Source: Chamaecrista fasciculata
Lineage: Eukaryota > Streptophyta > Magnoliopsida > Fabales > Fabaceae
Assembly: GCA_003254925.1 (NCBI GenBank)
Contig: QANZ01026932.1
Coordinates: 144,085 to 208,084, forward strand
Direction: 5' to 3'
DNA length: 64,000 nucleotides
Shown here: positions 41,995-51,977 of the stretch, in pieces
Position numbering within the stretch: position 1 is the first letter of the stretch
Layout: every line of letters begins with the position of its first letter
The notes under the pieces: model-generated
Databases searched by the model: none
Seen by the model: only the letters and a program-made list of their open reading frames with translations
What the model was told of the DNA's origin: nothing
Program-made: the position numbers and the translations under genes

Positions 41995-42866
41995 GGGTAA
42001 AATATAAGAAATGTACATGTGGTTTGGCCTAATCTCACTTTTATGACGTGTAGTTTCAAAAGTTGCACATTAAGTACCTGTGTGTTTCGCCGTTAAACAG
42101 AAGCAGTACTTGTGTAATTTTTCGTTAATTTTTTTACGGAAAAAACATTTTTAGTCCATTTTATACACTTTTAGTCCTTTCTATGTGGCATCAAATCTTT
42201 TAGTCCACTTTAGACAATTTTGTGCATCACAGTTTGGTCATTTTTATGTTGTCAAAACAAAGAACCAATCTTCATAGTCCATTTTATACACTTTTAATCC
42301 AATTTAGACAGTTTTGTGTTTTTCTTTGTCAACTACAACCAATCTTCATTTTTTGTGCTTGTTCACAACTCCTCCCTGTTGGAATTTTTGTGTGGATAGA
42401 TTAATTACTTAATCAGTAAACACAAATATTAATCATACAATAGATTAATGTTAATCCACACAAAAATTCCAACAGGGAAGAGTTGTGAACAAGCACAAAA
42501 AATGGAGTTTGGTTGTAGTTGACAAAGAAAAACACAAAGATGTCTAAACTGGACTAAAAGTGTATAAAAGGGACTATGAAGATTGGTTCTTTGTTTTGAC
42601 AACATGAAAATGACCAAACTGTGATGCACAAAACTGTCTAAAGTGGACTAAAAGTGTCTAAAAGGTTTGATGTCACATAGAAAGGACTAAAAGTGTATAA
42701 AATGGACTAAAAGTGCTTTTTCCGTAAAAAATTTAACGGAAAATTACACAAGTACTGCTTCTGTTTAACGGCGAACCACACAGGTACCTAATGTGCAACT
42801 TTTGAAATCACACGTCATAAAAGTGATATTAGGCCAAACCACAGGTACCTTTCCTGTATTTTACCC
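41995..42866. mobile_element. Mutator-like foldback element D, perfect 9-bp TSD
   Basis: An 872-bp near-palindrome with ends GGGTAAAATATAAG and TGTATTTTACCC, flanked by perfect AATAATATG copies (41986-41994 and 42867-42875). The arms are about 400 bp each and nearly identical, so the same 25-residue reading frame appears on both strands (42222-42404 plus and 42429-42629 minus). Both are products of the palindrome and not genes. The arms contain repeated ACTTTTAGTCC units. Confidence 0.9.
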
Positions 42867-42875
42867 AATAATATG

Positions 42876-43714
42876 ATATGATTAATTTTAATTTTTCAAA
42901 TATCATATTTATTAAATTGTTCCATTTTTTTTATTATTATCCATCGCTGTAATAATCAATCGAATCAATTGTAAGTTATCATTCTAGTTAATAATAATAG
43001 AGTCTAAGACAAAAAGACAATTAAGTTTAACCAAAAAATAATAAAATTAAATTCAATTACATGCATGGGTTTCTAACAAGTAACAACGTCTTTCATTCCG
43101 ACACCAAAACCATGAGTTTTTTTTTATGTAATTAACTTCATATGATGTATGTCCTGTGTCCACATCTATGTCTAATCAATAAGAAACCCGTTATATATAG
43201 TCATAATCCCAAATACAAAGCGACTAGTAATGCAATTAATTTTTTTTATTAATTAATACTCATTTGCATGCCCCGTGACACGCAATATAATAAACAATGG
43301 GTAGTAAAAGAATAAAGAATAAACATATATGATCCCGTGAATTTCCAGATTAATTACACGTGTCACTCTCCTTCTTCTCTTTCGTAAGAACACACAGAGA
43401 AAAAGCTAGCTAAAGCTACCTTGGATTTCAGGAATTTCAGCTTAGAGCTGCATGTGATATTAAGGTTTGTCTTGGAACTACACGATACGTACGACCCCTT
43501 TCTCTCTCTCTCTCACAAACGAAGTTGCAAATCAATCATACTGATAGTGGGACCCACTCGTGATGCAATACACCATTAACTTCGCGAGTGACGCGCGTGC
43601 ATATTAGCATTGCCACGTGTCTCAGTGGAGAGCCACAATTTCTGCCATCACGGGTCGCCAAAAAGTGCACCACAGTCTCTCACACTTACAACTCATAGAT
43701 TTTATTTTATTTTT
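42876..43714. other. intergenic, no gene seen; ACGTG words
   Basis: AT-rich sequence with a CT microsatellite-like run near 43502 and two ACGTG-core words (ACACGTGTCA at 43356, CCACGTGTCT at 43613). No coding region or element boundary was found. Confidence 0.5.
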
Positions 43715-43905
43715 TTAAAAAAATATGCTTAAGGTATTCTCAGCCCCGATAGATTAAGGATTAATCTTCCACGAATCTATATTACATTTAAGGGGATGTC
43801 ATTGGCGAATTGATTGCTGCATATACAAGGCGAGATTCGAACTCCCGACATTTGCTTAAGTGACCTAGTGAGTTCGACCACTAGACTAACTAAGTTTGGT
43901 TTAAA
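43715..43905 (-). mobile_element. tRNA-derived SINE
   Basis: On the minus strand a box A-like TAGTCTAGTGG (43878-43888) is followed, about 35 bp on, by the B box GTTCGAATCTC (43832-43842), the spacing of an internal RNA polymerase III promoter. The rest continues without tRNA folding to an A/T-rich end near 43715. TTTAAAAAAA lies at both ends and may be a target duplication. It is not an intact tRNA gene because no acceptor stem can form. Confidence 0.65.
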
Positions 43906-44564
43906 AAAAAAATCATAAATTTAGTTTATGGATTATATGAAATTGTTATCTTATCCTTTGTAAATGGTTGATCTAATTTTTTAAAATTATGTGAATTTTT
44001 TTTCATTAATTGAATTGCGAAATAATAGATTATTGGCAAATGAATTAATTTATAATAAATGATACATTTTTATAAAATTAAATCAAATATCTTAAAATTT
44101 TAAATATTAAAATATATAAAATAGACTTTTAAAGATTGATTTATTAATTAACTTATGTATATGTATTTTAAATGTTAAATTATATGTTTACATTACATTA
44201 AATTTGTGATTTGTGATTGGCTTAACTTTGACCCGTGAGACTACACACGTGACACCGTGGCAGGCTAAGGTAACAGTCTATATAAAAGCCTCCTCACAAC
44301 CCTGTTTTAAAATTGCTTACATAAACAAATTAAGTTGATGCACACACACTGCACGTTTCCTTTGCATTTGCATGTTAATTTCCAGAAGCTTCCTGAAAAA
44401 AAAAAAAAGTTAAAGTTGTTCCAGGCGAAGTCACAAAATCTTACATTTATATAGCTGTAAAAGTTGGTTATACTTTAGTTAGGTTTAGAGATAGAATATT
44501 GAAGATTAATTAATTTCTTGCAAGTATATGTATATAAGGGGGTCTTCTTTATATATATATATAT
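43906..44564. other. intergenic AT-rich stretch with an isolated TATA-like box
   Basis: TATATAAAAG at 44279-44288 follows a G-box-like ACACGTGACA (44246) and would be a good core promoter for a plus-strand transcript. No coding exon follows, so a non-coding or lost transcript is possible. Confidence 0.3.
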
Positions 44565-44827
44565 ATATGCATTTAATCAAACAATAATTAGATTCCACCC
44601 GTGAATGTGTTATTATTCTGTTGTCCGGCTCCTAATATATATGTGCTCCCTACNTCTCTTATTTTTAATTCATAGACTATAGTTTTAAACATGGACGACC
44701 AGAAAGGGGTGGAGCCATATAATATAAGATATAGATAGATATGCATTTAATCAAACAATAATTAGATTCCACCCGTGAATGTGTTATTATTCTGTTGTCC
44801 GGCTCCTAATATATATGTGCTCCCTAC
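44565..44827 (+). repeat. identical 89-bp direct repeat around an N base
   Basis: Copies at 44565-44653 and 44739-44827 are identical by eye, from ATATGCATTTAATC to GTGCTCCCTAC. The 85-bp spacer begins with the N at 44654. Identity together with the N suggests either a very recent tandem duplication or an assembly artefact. Confidence 0.85.
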
Positions 44828-46730
44828 TTTCATGGCCACAAAGAGCTAAACAACAAGAGAGAGTCACGAGATATATTGCTTTTGCATCAAAACCACATTC
44901 ATCTAAATTGACACTTCTATTTTATTATATTCCACTTCAATTCATCAGCCCCACATTTCCCAAACCCCCCATTAATGAATTATATACAAGGATCCATTTA
45001 AAAAATATATATACAAGGATCCATCATTCTCTCTCTAAGAGTATAGCTAGTGGACTATACGTGTGCGATGGAGACTTATGATGAGTGAGAGATCGGAAAT
45101 GAACAACGTAACAAACTATTTTCGAAATAGTAAATTAAATGAGTGATGAGTTAGCCTCTTGTAGATGATGATGTATTTTGATTCATGAATATATATAATT
45201 GCCTTCAATTATAGAATGCCCTTGATGTTATTAATTAACTAACATAGGAAGCAAGAGAGAGAGTTTTCATAATTTGATTAAAAATTATCAAAATTTCATT
45301 TTCATTCTCAAATCATAAGGTAAATTTTGTTTCAGTCGTCAAACCTTTTTTTATTTCACTTTGATCCTCAAACTTTCTCATTTGTTTTAGGGTCAAATTG
45401 GAACAAAAAAAAAGTTTAAAGACCAAAACATAATTATATTCACTCTGTAATTTAATGACCAAAATGAGATTTTGACCTTTAAAAATGAAATGAAAATTAA
45501 ATGTTGTTTTGAATCTCAGAAGAATTAAAGTTAGTTCTGATTCATCCAAAAAGGTAATTTGTTTTTGTCTCACTATAGGGTCATTTTGTTGATTCTCTAC
45601 GATCTGCATCCTGCTCAAGCTAATTTCTAATTTCTTTAATTTCCTGCCATCGCGCGTGTGACTTGCTTGCAGATCCAGTTCTAACTCATAATAGTTGTAA
45701 CAACACATGCAATATCTTATATACTATAATACAAGATACTATGATTTTTTTTTTAGAAGCTACATATATATGTCGGTTAGTCTTTTCTCAGGTGAACCCA
45801 CAAGACAGATGTCACATATATATGCATGGACAAGATGTTACTAGCTAGCTAGCACCACTTAATAATTTCTGATCAATCGTCTGTTCATTACTGGAAAAAT
45901 GGATTCGTTGAATGTAAATATATATATATAGGTAGTCTATTATTCTACTATTTTTTTTCATAAGACAATGCATATAATTGGTCTCACTCCAAAAGAGTCT
46001 TCGAACTGTCTTTAAATTAAAGCTCGTATATATATATTGTTTCTCTAGCTATTCAATTTCAGAAAAAACCAATTATATATGTTCGGGTGATATAACCTGG
46101 ACAATAAAAACTTAAACCAATATATATAGGTATATGGTAAATTGGTAATTAACTCAAGATGCCGTAATTAATGTTATTAAAGATGTTCATCATACTGAAT
46201 TCTTTCGGTGACAGCTTAAATTTGAGACTATAAAAATTGACAGAATAAAGAAAAAGGAAAAGAAATGAAAGTATATATATATAGTTTGTAACTTTGTTTT
46301 ACTTACCTTTTAGCGCGATATTCTAGAAAACCTGAGCCTCACATTAGAGTTTCTCAGAATGCACTCTCTGAATATATTTTTTTTTGGCAACACTTTCTGA
46401 ATATTCACATATGTCATATAATAATATAAATATGAGAGAAGAAAATGAGTGATCACCAATGAGTGTAATGGTGCAACAATATATCACGTGACAAGTTTAA
46501 ATATGAAAGTGAGCTAATGGCTATAATTGAATCATAGAATTTAAATGTCTATTTTATTATGCTCGATTCAACAATTTGAACTAAAGTTAGTCAATTGTTA
46601 GTGAAAATCAGCTATTAACTTGTAAAAAAAAGAAGTTGCTTAGGAAAACAAGAAAGAAAAAAGAAAACAGAACATTAACCTCCAATGGGGCTTTTAAACT
46701 AAAACGCTGATCCTCTTATTCACCCAGAAA
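44828..46730. other. intergenic upstream of the polygalacturonase gene; no gene seen
   Basis: AT-rich, with many short TATA runs. A weak foldback-like piece lies at 45319-45477 (GGTAAATTTTGTTTCAG against GAGATTTTGACC), but its arms and flanks do not match well. Confidence 0.45.
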
Positions 46731-46744
46731 GTGACACGTGTCAC
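46731..46744. promoter_or_regulatory. perfect 14-bp G-box palindrome upstream of the polygalacturonase gene
   Basis: GTGACACGTGTCAC is its own reverse complement and contains the CACGTG core bound by plant bZIP and bHLH factors. It lies about 55 bp upstream of the TATA-like sequences and about 240 bp upstream of the start codon. Confidence 0.55.
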
Positions 46745-46786
46745 CCTCATGCTGATGCTTGAGAATTGGTTCAGTAGCCATCTGTC

Positions 46787-46813
46787 TATATATATGGTTT
46801 GAATATAAATAAG
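46787..46813 (+). promoter_or_regulatory. TATA-like core promoter of the polygalacturonase gene
   Basis: CTATATATATGG (46787) and GAATATAAATAAG (46801) are suitable TATA boxes, placing transcription start near 46825-46845 and giving a 5' leader of roughly 140 nt. Confidence 0.5.
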
Positions 46814-46980
46814 ACTATCTGCTTTCATGAGTCCCCAGTCATTCATTTTCATTCATTGCTAGTATTTGCTACCCCTGTTTTAAACTCACTTTTAAAAAAA
46901 GCCTTAGAAAATCACACACACCTTTCTTATCTTTCTTTATCCTAATTTTGAGATTCCACATTAATTGGTTCAGTGTCAAA

Positions 46981-49900
46981 ATGAATCTATTTCTTCGTGG
47001 ATTCTTAGTTCTATGGATTATTACTATGATTCTTTTGATCAATGTGGAAGGAAGAAGATATCATCATACAAGAAAACAGAAGAGAAACTCTCCTGCTCCT
47101 GAAGCTCCTAGTGAACCAGGAGATCCTTCACCTTCTCCTTCAGAATCTCCTACTGTTCCTTCTGATCCATACCCAAATGACCCACCAGGAAATGATTCAA
47201 CTTCAGGATGTGTTTTTGATGTGAGATCATTTGGAGCCATAGGAGATGGTTCAACTGATGATACAGTTGCTTTTAGAGAAGCATGGAAAGCAGCTTGTGC
47301 TGTAGAATCAGGAGTGGTTTTGGCTCCAGAAAATTACTCCTTTATGATCACTTCAACTATCTTTTCAGGACCCTGTAAGCCAGGACTGGTTTTTCAAGTA
47401 AGTATATATATATATATATATATAGATATGTCTTTAAGGGTAAATTACACTTTGGGGTATCTTGTTCTGTGGACCGATTTCACTTTGGTACCTTATTTTT
47501 TTAAAAGTGACACTTTGGTACCATGTTCTTTGTACCGTTAACATTTTGGTATCCTATTATTTCAAAAGTGACATTTTGGTTCCATATTCTTTGCACCGTT
47601 AACACTTTGGTACTCTATTCTATTCTATGAACCTATTTCACTTTGGTATCTAGTTCTTTCATGATTTGTTACCATATTCTATCTTTTTTAGGGTATTAAA
47701 GTGTTAACGTTGCAAAGAATATGGTACCAAAATGTTTGAAATACAGAGTACCAAAATGTTAACGGTGCAAAGAATATAGTACCAAAGTGTCATTTTTGAA
47801 AGAACGTGGTACCAAAGTGAAATCGATCTATAGAATAGAGTATCAAAGTATAATTTGCCCTATCTTTAATTAGGAATTGATTCTATTGTAATTAATTTGT
47901 ATGTAAATGAGGAAGTTGAAATAATGTAAACATACAGGTGGATGGTACTCTGATGCCACCAGATGGACCAGATTCATGGCCAAAAGCAGATAGTCGAAAG
48001 CAATGGCTTGTGTTTTACAGACTCGATCAAATGACTTTCAATGGGACTGGAATTATTGAAGGCAATGGAGAACAATGGTGGGATCTCCCTTGTAAACCTC
48101 ACAGGGTAATTACTAATCAATCATTTCATCCATTTTTTTCAGATTATTCTTTATTTTCATATTCACAATCACTTGAATTTAAGAGAAATGTTAAAATAAA
48201 TTATTGGCAAAAGTACTAATTTCGTCCCCAAATTTTACACTAACCGTTAATTTCGTCCACAATCTTTTTTTACTGTTAATTTTGTCCTCAATCTTTCCAT
48301 TTTCGTCAATTTTATCATTTGATTAATTTCTTTTTATAAATTAACGACATACTGCATTCTGTTTTTCAATCTGAGTTAGGATTTGAATTTTCTTTTCTAT
48401 CAATTTTACATTATATATCGTTAGTCACATAGATTCTGTCGTTAATATTTGACTAAAGTAAGAGCAAAGGGTAAAATTGACCAAAATGTAAAAGATTAGG
48501 GACGAAATTAACATCAAAAGAAGATTGAAGACGAAATTGACAACAGGTGTAAAGTTTTGAAACGAAATGGGTGCTTTTGCCTAAATTATTTTTAATCAAT
48601 ATAAAAATTAATTTATCAATTTTTCATTTATAACCTAAGAAAATATTATAAATATGAGTATATATATTATCAAATCATTTAATATCTTGTATTTAGAATT
48701 TTATATTTTTCTAACACATAGAATTTAAAAGTATTATATTTCTTATATAAAAAATAAATATTTATTATTGTGTATAAGACTTATTAACTTTTTTACTGTA
48801 ATCTGAACTTATAAAATAAAATTTAAAATTATTCGTTAAATATGAATATTTTAATTATCTTTATTTTTGAATTTTGATCTGAAACGAAATTTCTTCTAAA
48901 TGTTGCTAAAATGGTGTTTCAGGGTCCCAATGGAGGCACGTCGCCAGGACCATGTGATAGCCCAGCAGTAAGTAAACAAGTTCAAATAATTCAACTTAAG
49001 AATGAATTGATTATACGAATGATTGTGGATATTATATTATTGGCATTATTATTGTTTCTAACTTTGTTGTTTATATATAGATGATACGCTTCTTCATCAG
49101 CTCAAATTTGGTGGTTAGTGGGCTCAGAATTCAAAATAGTCCTCAGTTCCACATGAAATTTGATGGCTGTGAGGGAGTTCTTATAGACAAGCTGTCCATT
49201 TCTTCGCCTAAACTTAGCCCAAATACAGATGGAATTCACATAGAGAACACCAAATCTGTTGGGATTTACAATTCCATGATAAGCAATGGTAAAAGGCTAA
49301 TTAAAAGTGTCTAATAAGTGTATTTCATAGTTCAATTTATGCGTCTTATGTATGTTTAAGAGGTCTAATGTAACTTAGAACACAACATGATCTTTCGGAG
49401 CAGGTGATGATTGCATTTCAATTGGACCCGGGTGCGCAAATGTGGAAATAAATGGAGTAACTTGTGGTCCTAGTCACGGGATTAGGTACATAATCTCATC
49501 TTTAATTGCAGTTTAATATTAGTAATTGTCATCTTTAACCTTTGTTCATTATGTACTTCGTTTATATTAGGACACTGGTATAGTTTTTAAAGGCAATAAT
49601 AAACTAATGATGAAGAGTGACATGAGTAAAAAACTAACAGTGATGGAAAAGTTAGATTTAAAATTTAACTTTTTAGTTGGCTAAAAATAAAAGGTGAAAG
49701 GAGCTTAACTTTTGAGTAAAGACTATGATAAAGTTTCAACTTTTGTGCTTCAAATGGTCCTTTATATGCGTCCGGCATTAATTTTCTCTTTTGGTGGTGA
49801 CCTTTCTCCCTTTTACCGTTGAAAAAAACAAAAAAACAAATATAAACCTCCCAGCATATTCTTTTGCAAACTTTTTAACCAGATATAACAATGCTAGGAA

Positions 49901-51054
49901 TAAACAGAATCATAACAGCCATAACAAAGGGAACACAAACAATTAAGGTCAAAGAGTCATTTTGGTCCTAAATGTATACCCTAATGTTTATTTTGGTCCA
50001 TTATGTTTCAAAATATTCAAATTGGTCCTAAATGTTAGTAAAATGATTCATTTTGATCCTAAATATTGGTAAAATATTTCATTTTGGTCCCAAACTATTG
50101 AATTTTGTCATATTTCTCTCGTCTATCATTTCAAGTTCAAAGGACTTGTTAAGAGGAATTCATAGCTCTGAATTCGTCGTATTCAAATTTAAACAAGAGA
50201 GATATGATCAATTTTGCTCGTTTAACCATGAAACGAGCGATCTACTTTTATGACGGATTTGACCTCGTTTGCTGATGACCTCAACTAGATAGAGAAATTA
50301 CTCTTCGAGAACAATACGCAGCTTTAAACTCGTCAGGTTTGAACTTGAAACATGTCATATTCAATAATTTGGGACCAAAATAAAACATTTTGCAAACATT
50401 TAGGACCAATTTGAACATTTTGAAACATAATGGACCAAAATGAACATTAGAACATACATTTAGGACCAAAATGAGCCTTTAACCAACAATTAAATGAATA
50501 ATTTTGTATGAAGCTAATTAACCTGAGTGTTGTGTTTTTTCTTGTACAGTATTGGAAGTCTTGGAGTACATAACTCGCAAGCATGTGTTTCAAACCTAAC
50601 AGTTCGTAACACAATCATAAAGGAATCAGACAATGGGCTTAGAATAAAGACATGGCAAGGAGGAACAGGCTCGGTTTCAGGCTTTAATTTTGAGAACATC
50701 CAAATGGAAAACGTGAGGAACTGCATCATCATAGATCAATACTATTGCCTCTCAAAGGAATGCCTTAATCAAACTTCAGCTGTCCACGTAAACGACGTGT
50801 CGTACAGGAACATAAAGGGTACATACGACGTGCGTACCCCTCCTATTCACTTTGCCTGTAGTGATACAATTGCCTGCACAAATATTACACTTTCAGAAGT
50901 TGAGCTTTTCCCTCACGAAGGTGAATTACTTGATGACCCTTTTTGTTGGAATGCTTATGGGACTCAAGAAACTTTGACTATTCCTCCAATTGATTGCTTA
51001 AGAGATGGAGAGCCTGAGGCAATAGGAGAGCCTTCTGCTTATGAATGCACTTAA
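46981..51054 (+). CDS. polygalacturonase (GH28 pectinase), secreted
   Basis: Endo- or exo-polygalacturonases hydrolyse alpha-1,4 links of homogalacturonan in the cell wall. Exons: 46981-47397, 47938-48105, 48923-48967, 49081-49288, 49404-49485, 50550-51054; 474 aa, all GT-AG and in frame. The start at 46981 gives a signal peptide ([19 protein letters not shown]); an upstream in-frame ATG at 46948 would put a charged stretch before it. Residues ~25-75 are basic, then Pro/Ser-rich. The four GH28 motifs are present: SPNTDGIH (256-263), GDDC (280-283), CGPSHGI (300-306; usual form CGPGHGI) and RIKT (338-341). Catalytic Asp residues 260, 281 and 282 and His304 are kept. It resembles the land-plant group with CKPHRGPNG and GPCDSPA. 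Introns 1, 2 and 5 each contain a foldback transposon. Substrate and tissue role are unknown. Confidence 0.93.
47438..47860. mobile_element. Mutator-like foldback element in polygalacturonase intron 1
   Basis: The 423-bp element has ends GGGTAAATTACAC and GTATAATTTGCCC and flanks TGTCTTTAA (47429-47437) and TATCTTTAA (47861-47869), 8 of 9 identical. Its arms are made of repeated CACTTTGGTACC and GTACCGTTAACA units, as in foldback B. It starts only 40 bp after the exon 1 donor. Confidence 0.85.
48206..48581. mobile_element. Mutator-like foldback element in polygalacturonase intron 2, perfect TSD
   Basis: The ends are GGCAAAAGTACTAATTTCG and CGAAATGGGTGCTTTTGCC, 376 bp, with perfect flanking TAAATTATT (48197-48205 and 48582-48590). 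The arms repeat the unit TTAATTTCGTCC. The core is AT-rich. Confidence 0.88.
49947..50484. mobile_element. Mutator-like foldback element F in polygalacturonase intron 5, perfect TSD
   Basis: The 538-bp element begins GGTCAAAGAGTCATTTTGG and ends CCAAAATGAGCCTTTAACC, with perfect flanking AACAATTAA (49938-49946 and 50485-50493). The arms repeat TTTTGGTCCTAAATG. The core (ATTTCTCTCGTC, GAATTCATAGCTCTGAATTC) is related to the core of foldback C. Confidence 0.88.
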
Positions 51055-51690
51055 ACATCTATAATCTATATTATTACTTTAAAATTTTGTTGTTTTATTT
51101 TATATACAAGATATACTATATAAATATATTAAATACTAGATGTATAGAGAGCCCCACAGAGCCATTCTTATCAATGTATTCATGATTGTGGGCTTGTGGC
51201 TCTATATTTGTCATCACAGGATTCATCCCTATTTGGGTTTGTTATATTCCCTTGTTGTGCGATGAGATATGAAATTGGGTCTACTTTTTTGGACATACAT
51301 TGTAATAGTTCGATTGAACAATTCAAGTTATATTAATTAGAGTAAATTAATGATTTATTATCTTTCTTTTTAATAAAAAGGCACAATTACATTATAAAAA
51401 AAATCAGAGTACATACCCCTCCTGCTGTAGGACCCATGAGAAAATTCACTTACCATAAAAAGAAAAAAGATAAGAAAGAAAAGGAAAAGAAGGACAAAGA
51501 AAAAATTGATGAAGGTGAGGATGAAAAGAACGACAAGGACAAGAAGAAAAAAGAAAAAAGCCTGAAGATAAGGGTGAATATGCTTCAATGTAGCGTCCAT
51601 GGATTCCGTTCACATCTTCTTCTTCTTCTCCTTTGTCGGCGGCGGCTATGGATTCTGTTCACATTTTCTTCTTCTCCTTCGTCGACGGAG
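51055..51690. other. 3' flank of the polygalacturonase gene
   Basis: The leader of the flank is AT-rich, probably 3' untranslated sequence to about 51200. A purine-rich tract of AAGAA/GGACAAG words (51450-51570) follows, then a CT/TC-rich stretch. The long frames here come from low complexity and are not genes. Confidence 0.5.
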
Positions 51691-51699
51691 GCGACCATG

Positions 51700-51893
51700 G
51701 ATTCAGTTCACTCCTTGACCTTTACAACAATAACATGACCGGAGAACTCTTGCTCATCGTCACGTAGATGCCGAATCTTCGGCATTTGCATCTCGAAGGG
51801 AATTTCTTCGCCGGTCAGATCCTACTAGAGTACGGACGGTGGGAGCGATTAGAGTACTTGGCTATCTCCGGCAATGAGCTCGCCGACATGATG
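51700..51893 (+). pseudogene. fragment of a BAM/CLV1-type LRR receptor kinase ectodomain
   Basis: In one plus-strand frame the residues LDLYNNNMTGELLLIVT, a TAG stop, MPNLRHLHLEGNFFAGQI and EYGRWERLEYLAISGNEL appear in order. These match the leucine-rich repeats of BARELY ANY MERISTEM receptor kinases (usual order LDLYNNNMTG, then MPNLRHLHLGGNFF, then EYG.W..LEYLAVSGNEL). Only about 2.5 repeats remain, with an internal stop and changed residues such as ADMMP at the end. It stops abruptly where a foldback terminus begins. Confidence 0.75.
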
Positions 51894-51950
51894 CCACTGA
51901 GAGACCAATTTAGAACATTAAGCATAACTGAGAGACCAAAATAAGACTTT
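51894..51950. mobile_element. single terminus of a foldback element adjoining the LRR fragment
   Basis: GAGAGACCAAAATAAGACTTTGG continues to a TTTGGTC end at about 51950, matching the right ends of the GGCCAAAGTC-type foldbacks such as 57871-58780. No matching left arm is found before the LRR fragment. Confidence 0.55.
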
Positions 51951-51977
51951 GGTCATTAAAAAATATACGTACATCTA

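Noticed and set aside
42222-42629. Two similar ~60-residue frames on opposite strands, as if a duplicated small gene
   Set aside because: They are the same palindromic arm read from both sides within foldback D; no other coding evidence.
43830-43890. tRNA gene on the minus strand
   Set aside because: A and B boxes are present, but no acceptor or anticodon stems form; treated as a SINE.
45319-45477. Additional foldback element
   Set aside because: Only a few arm blocks match and the flanking 9-mers (AAATCATAA, TTTAAAAAT) disagree.
51436-51738. Lys/Asp-rich 100-codon frame downstream of the polygalacturonase
   Set aside because: Purine-tract low complexity running into the LRR fragment in another frame; not a gene.
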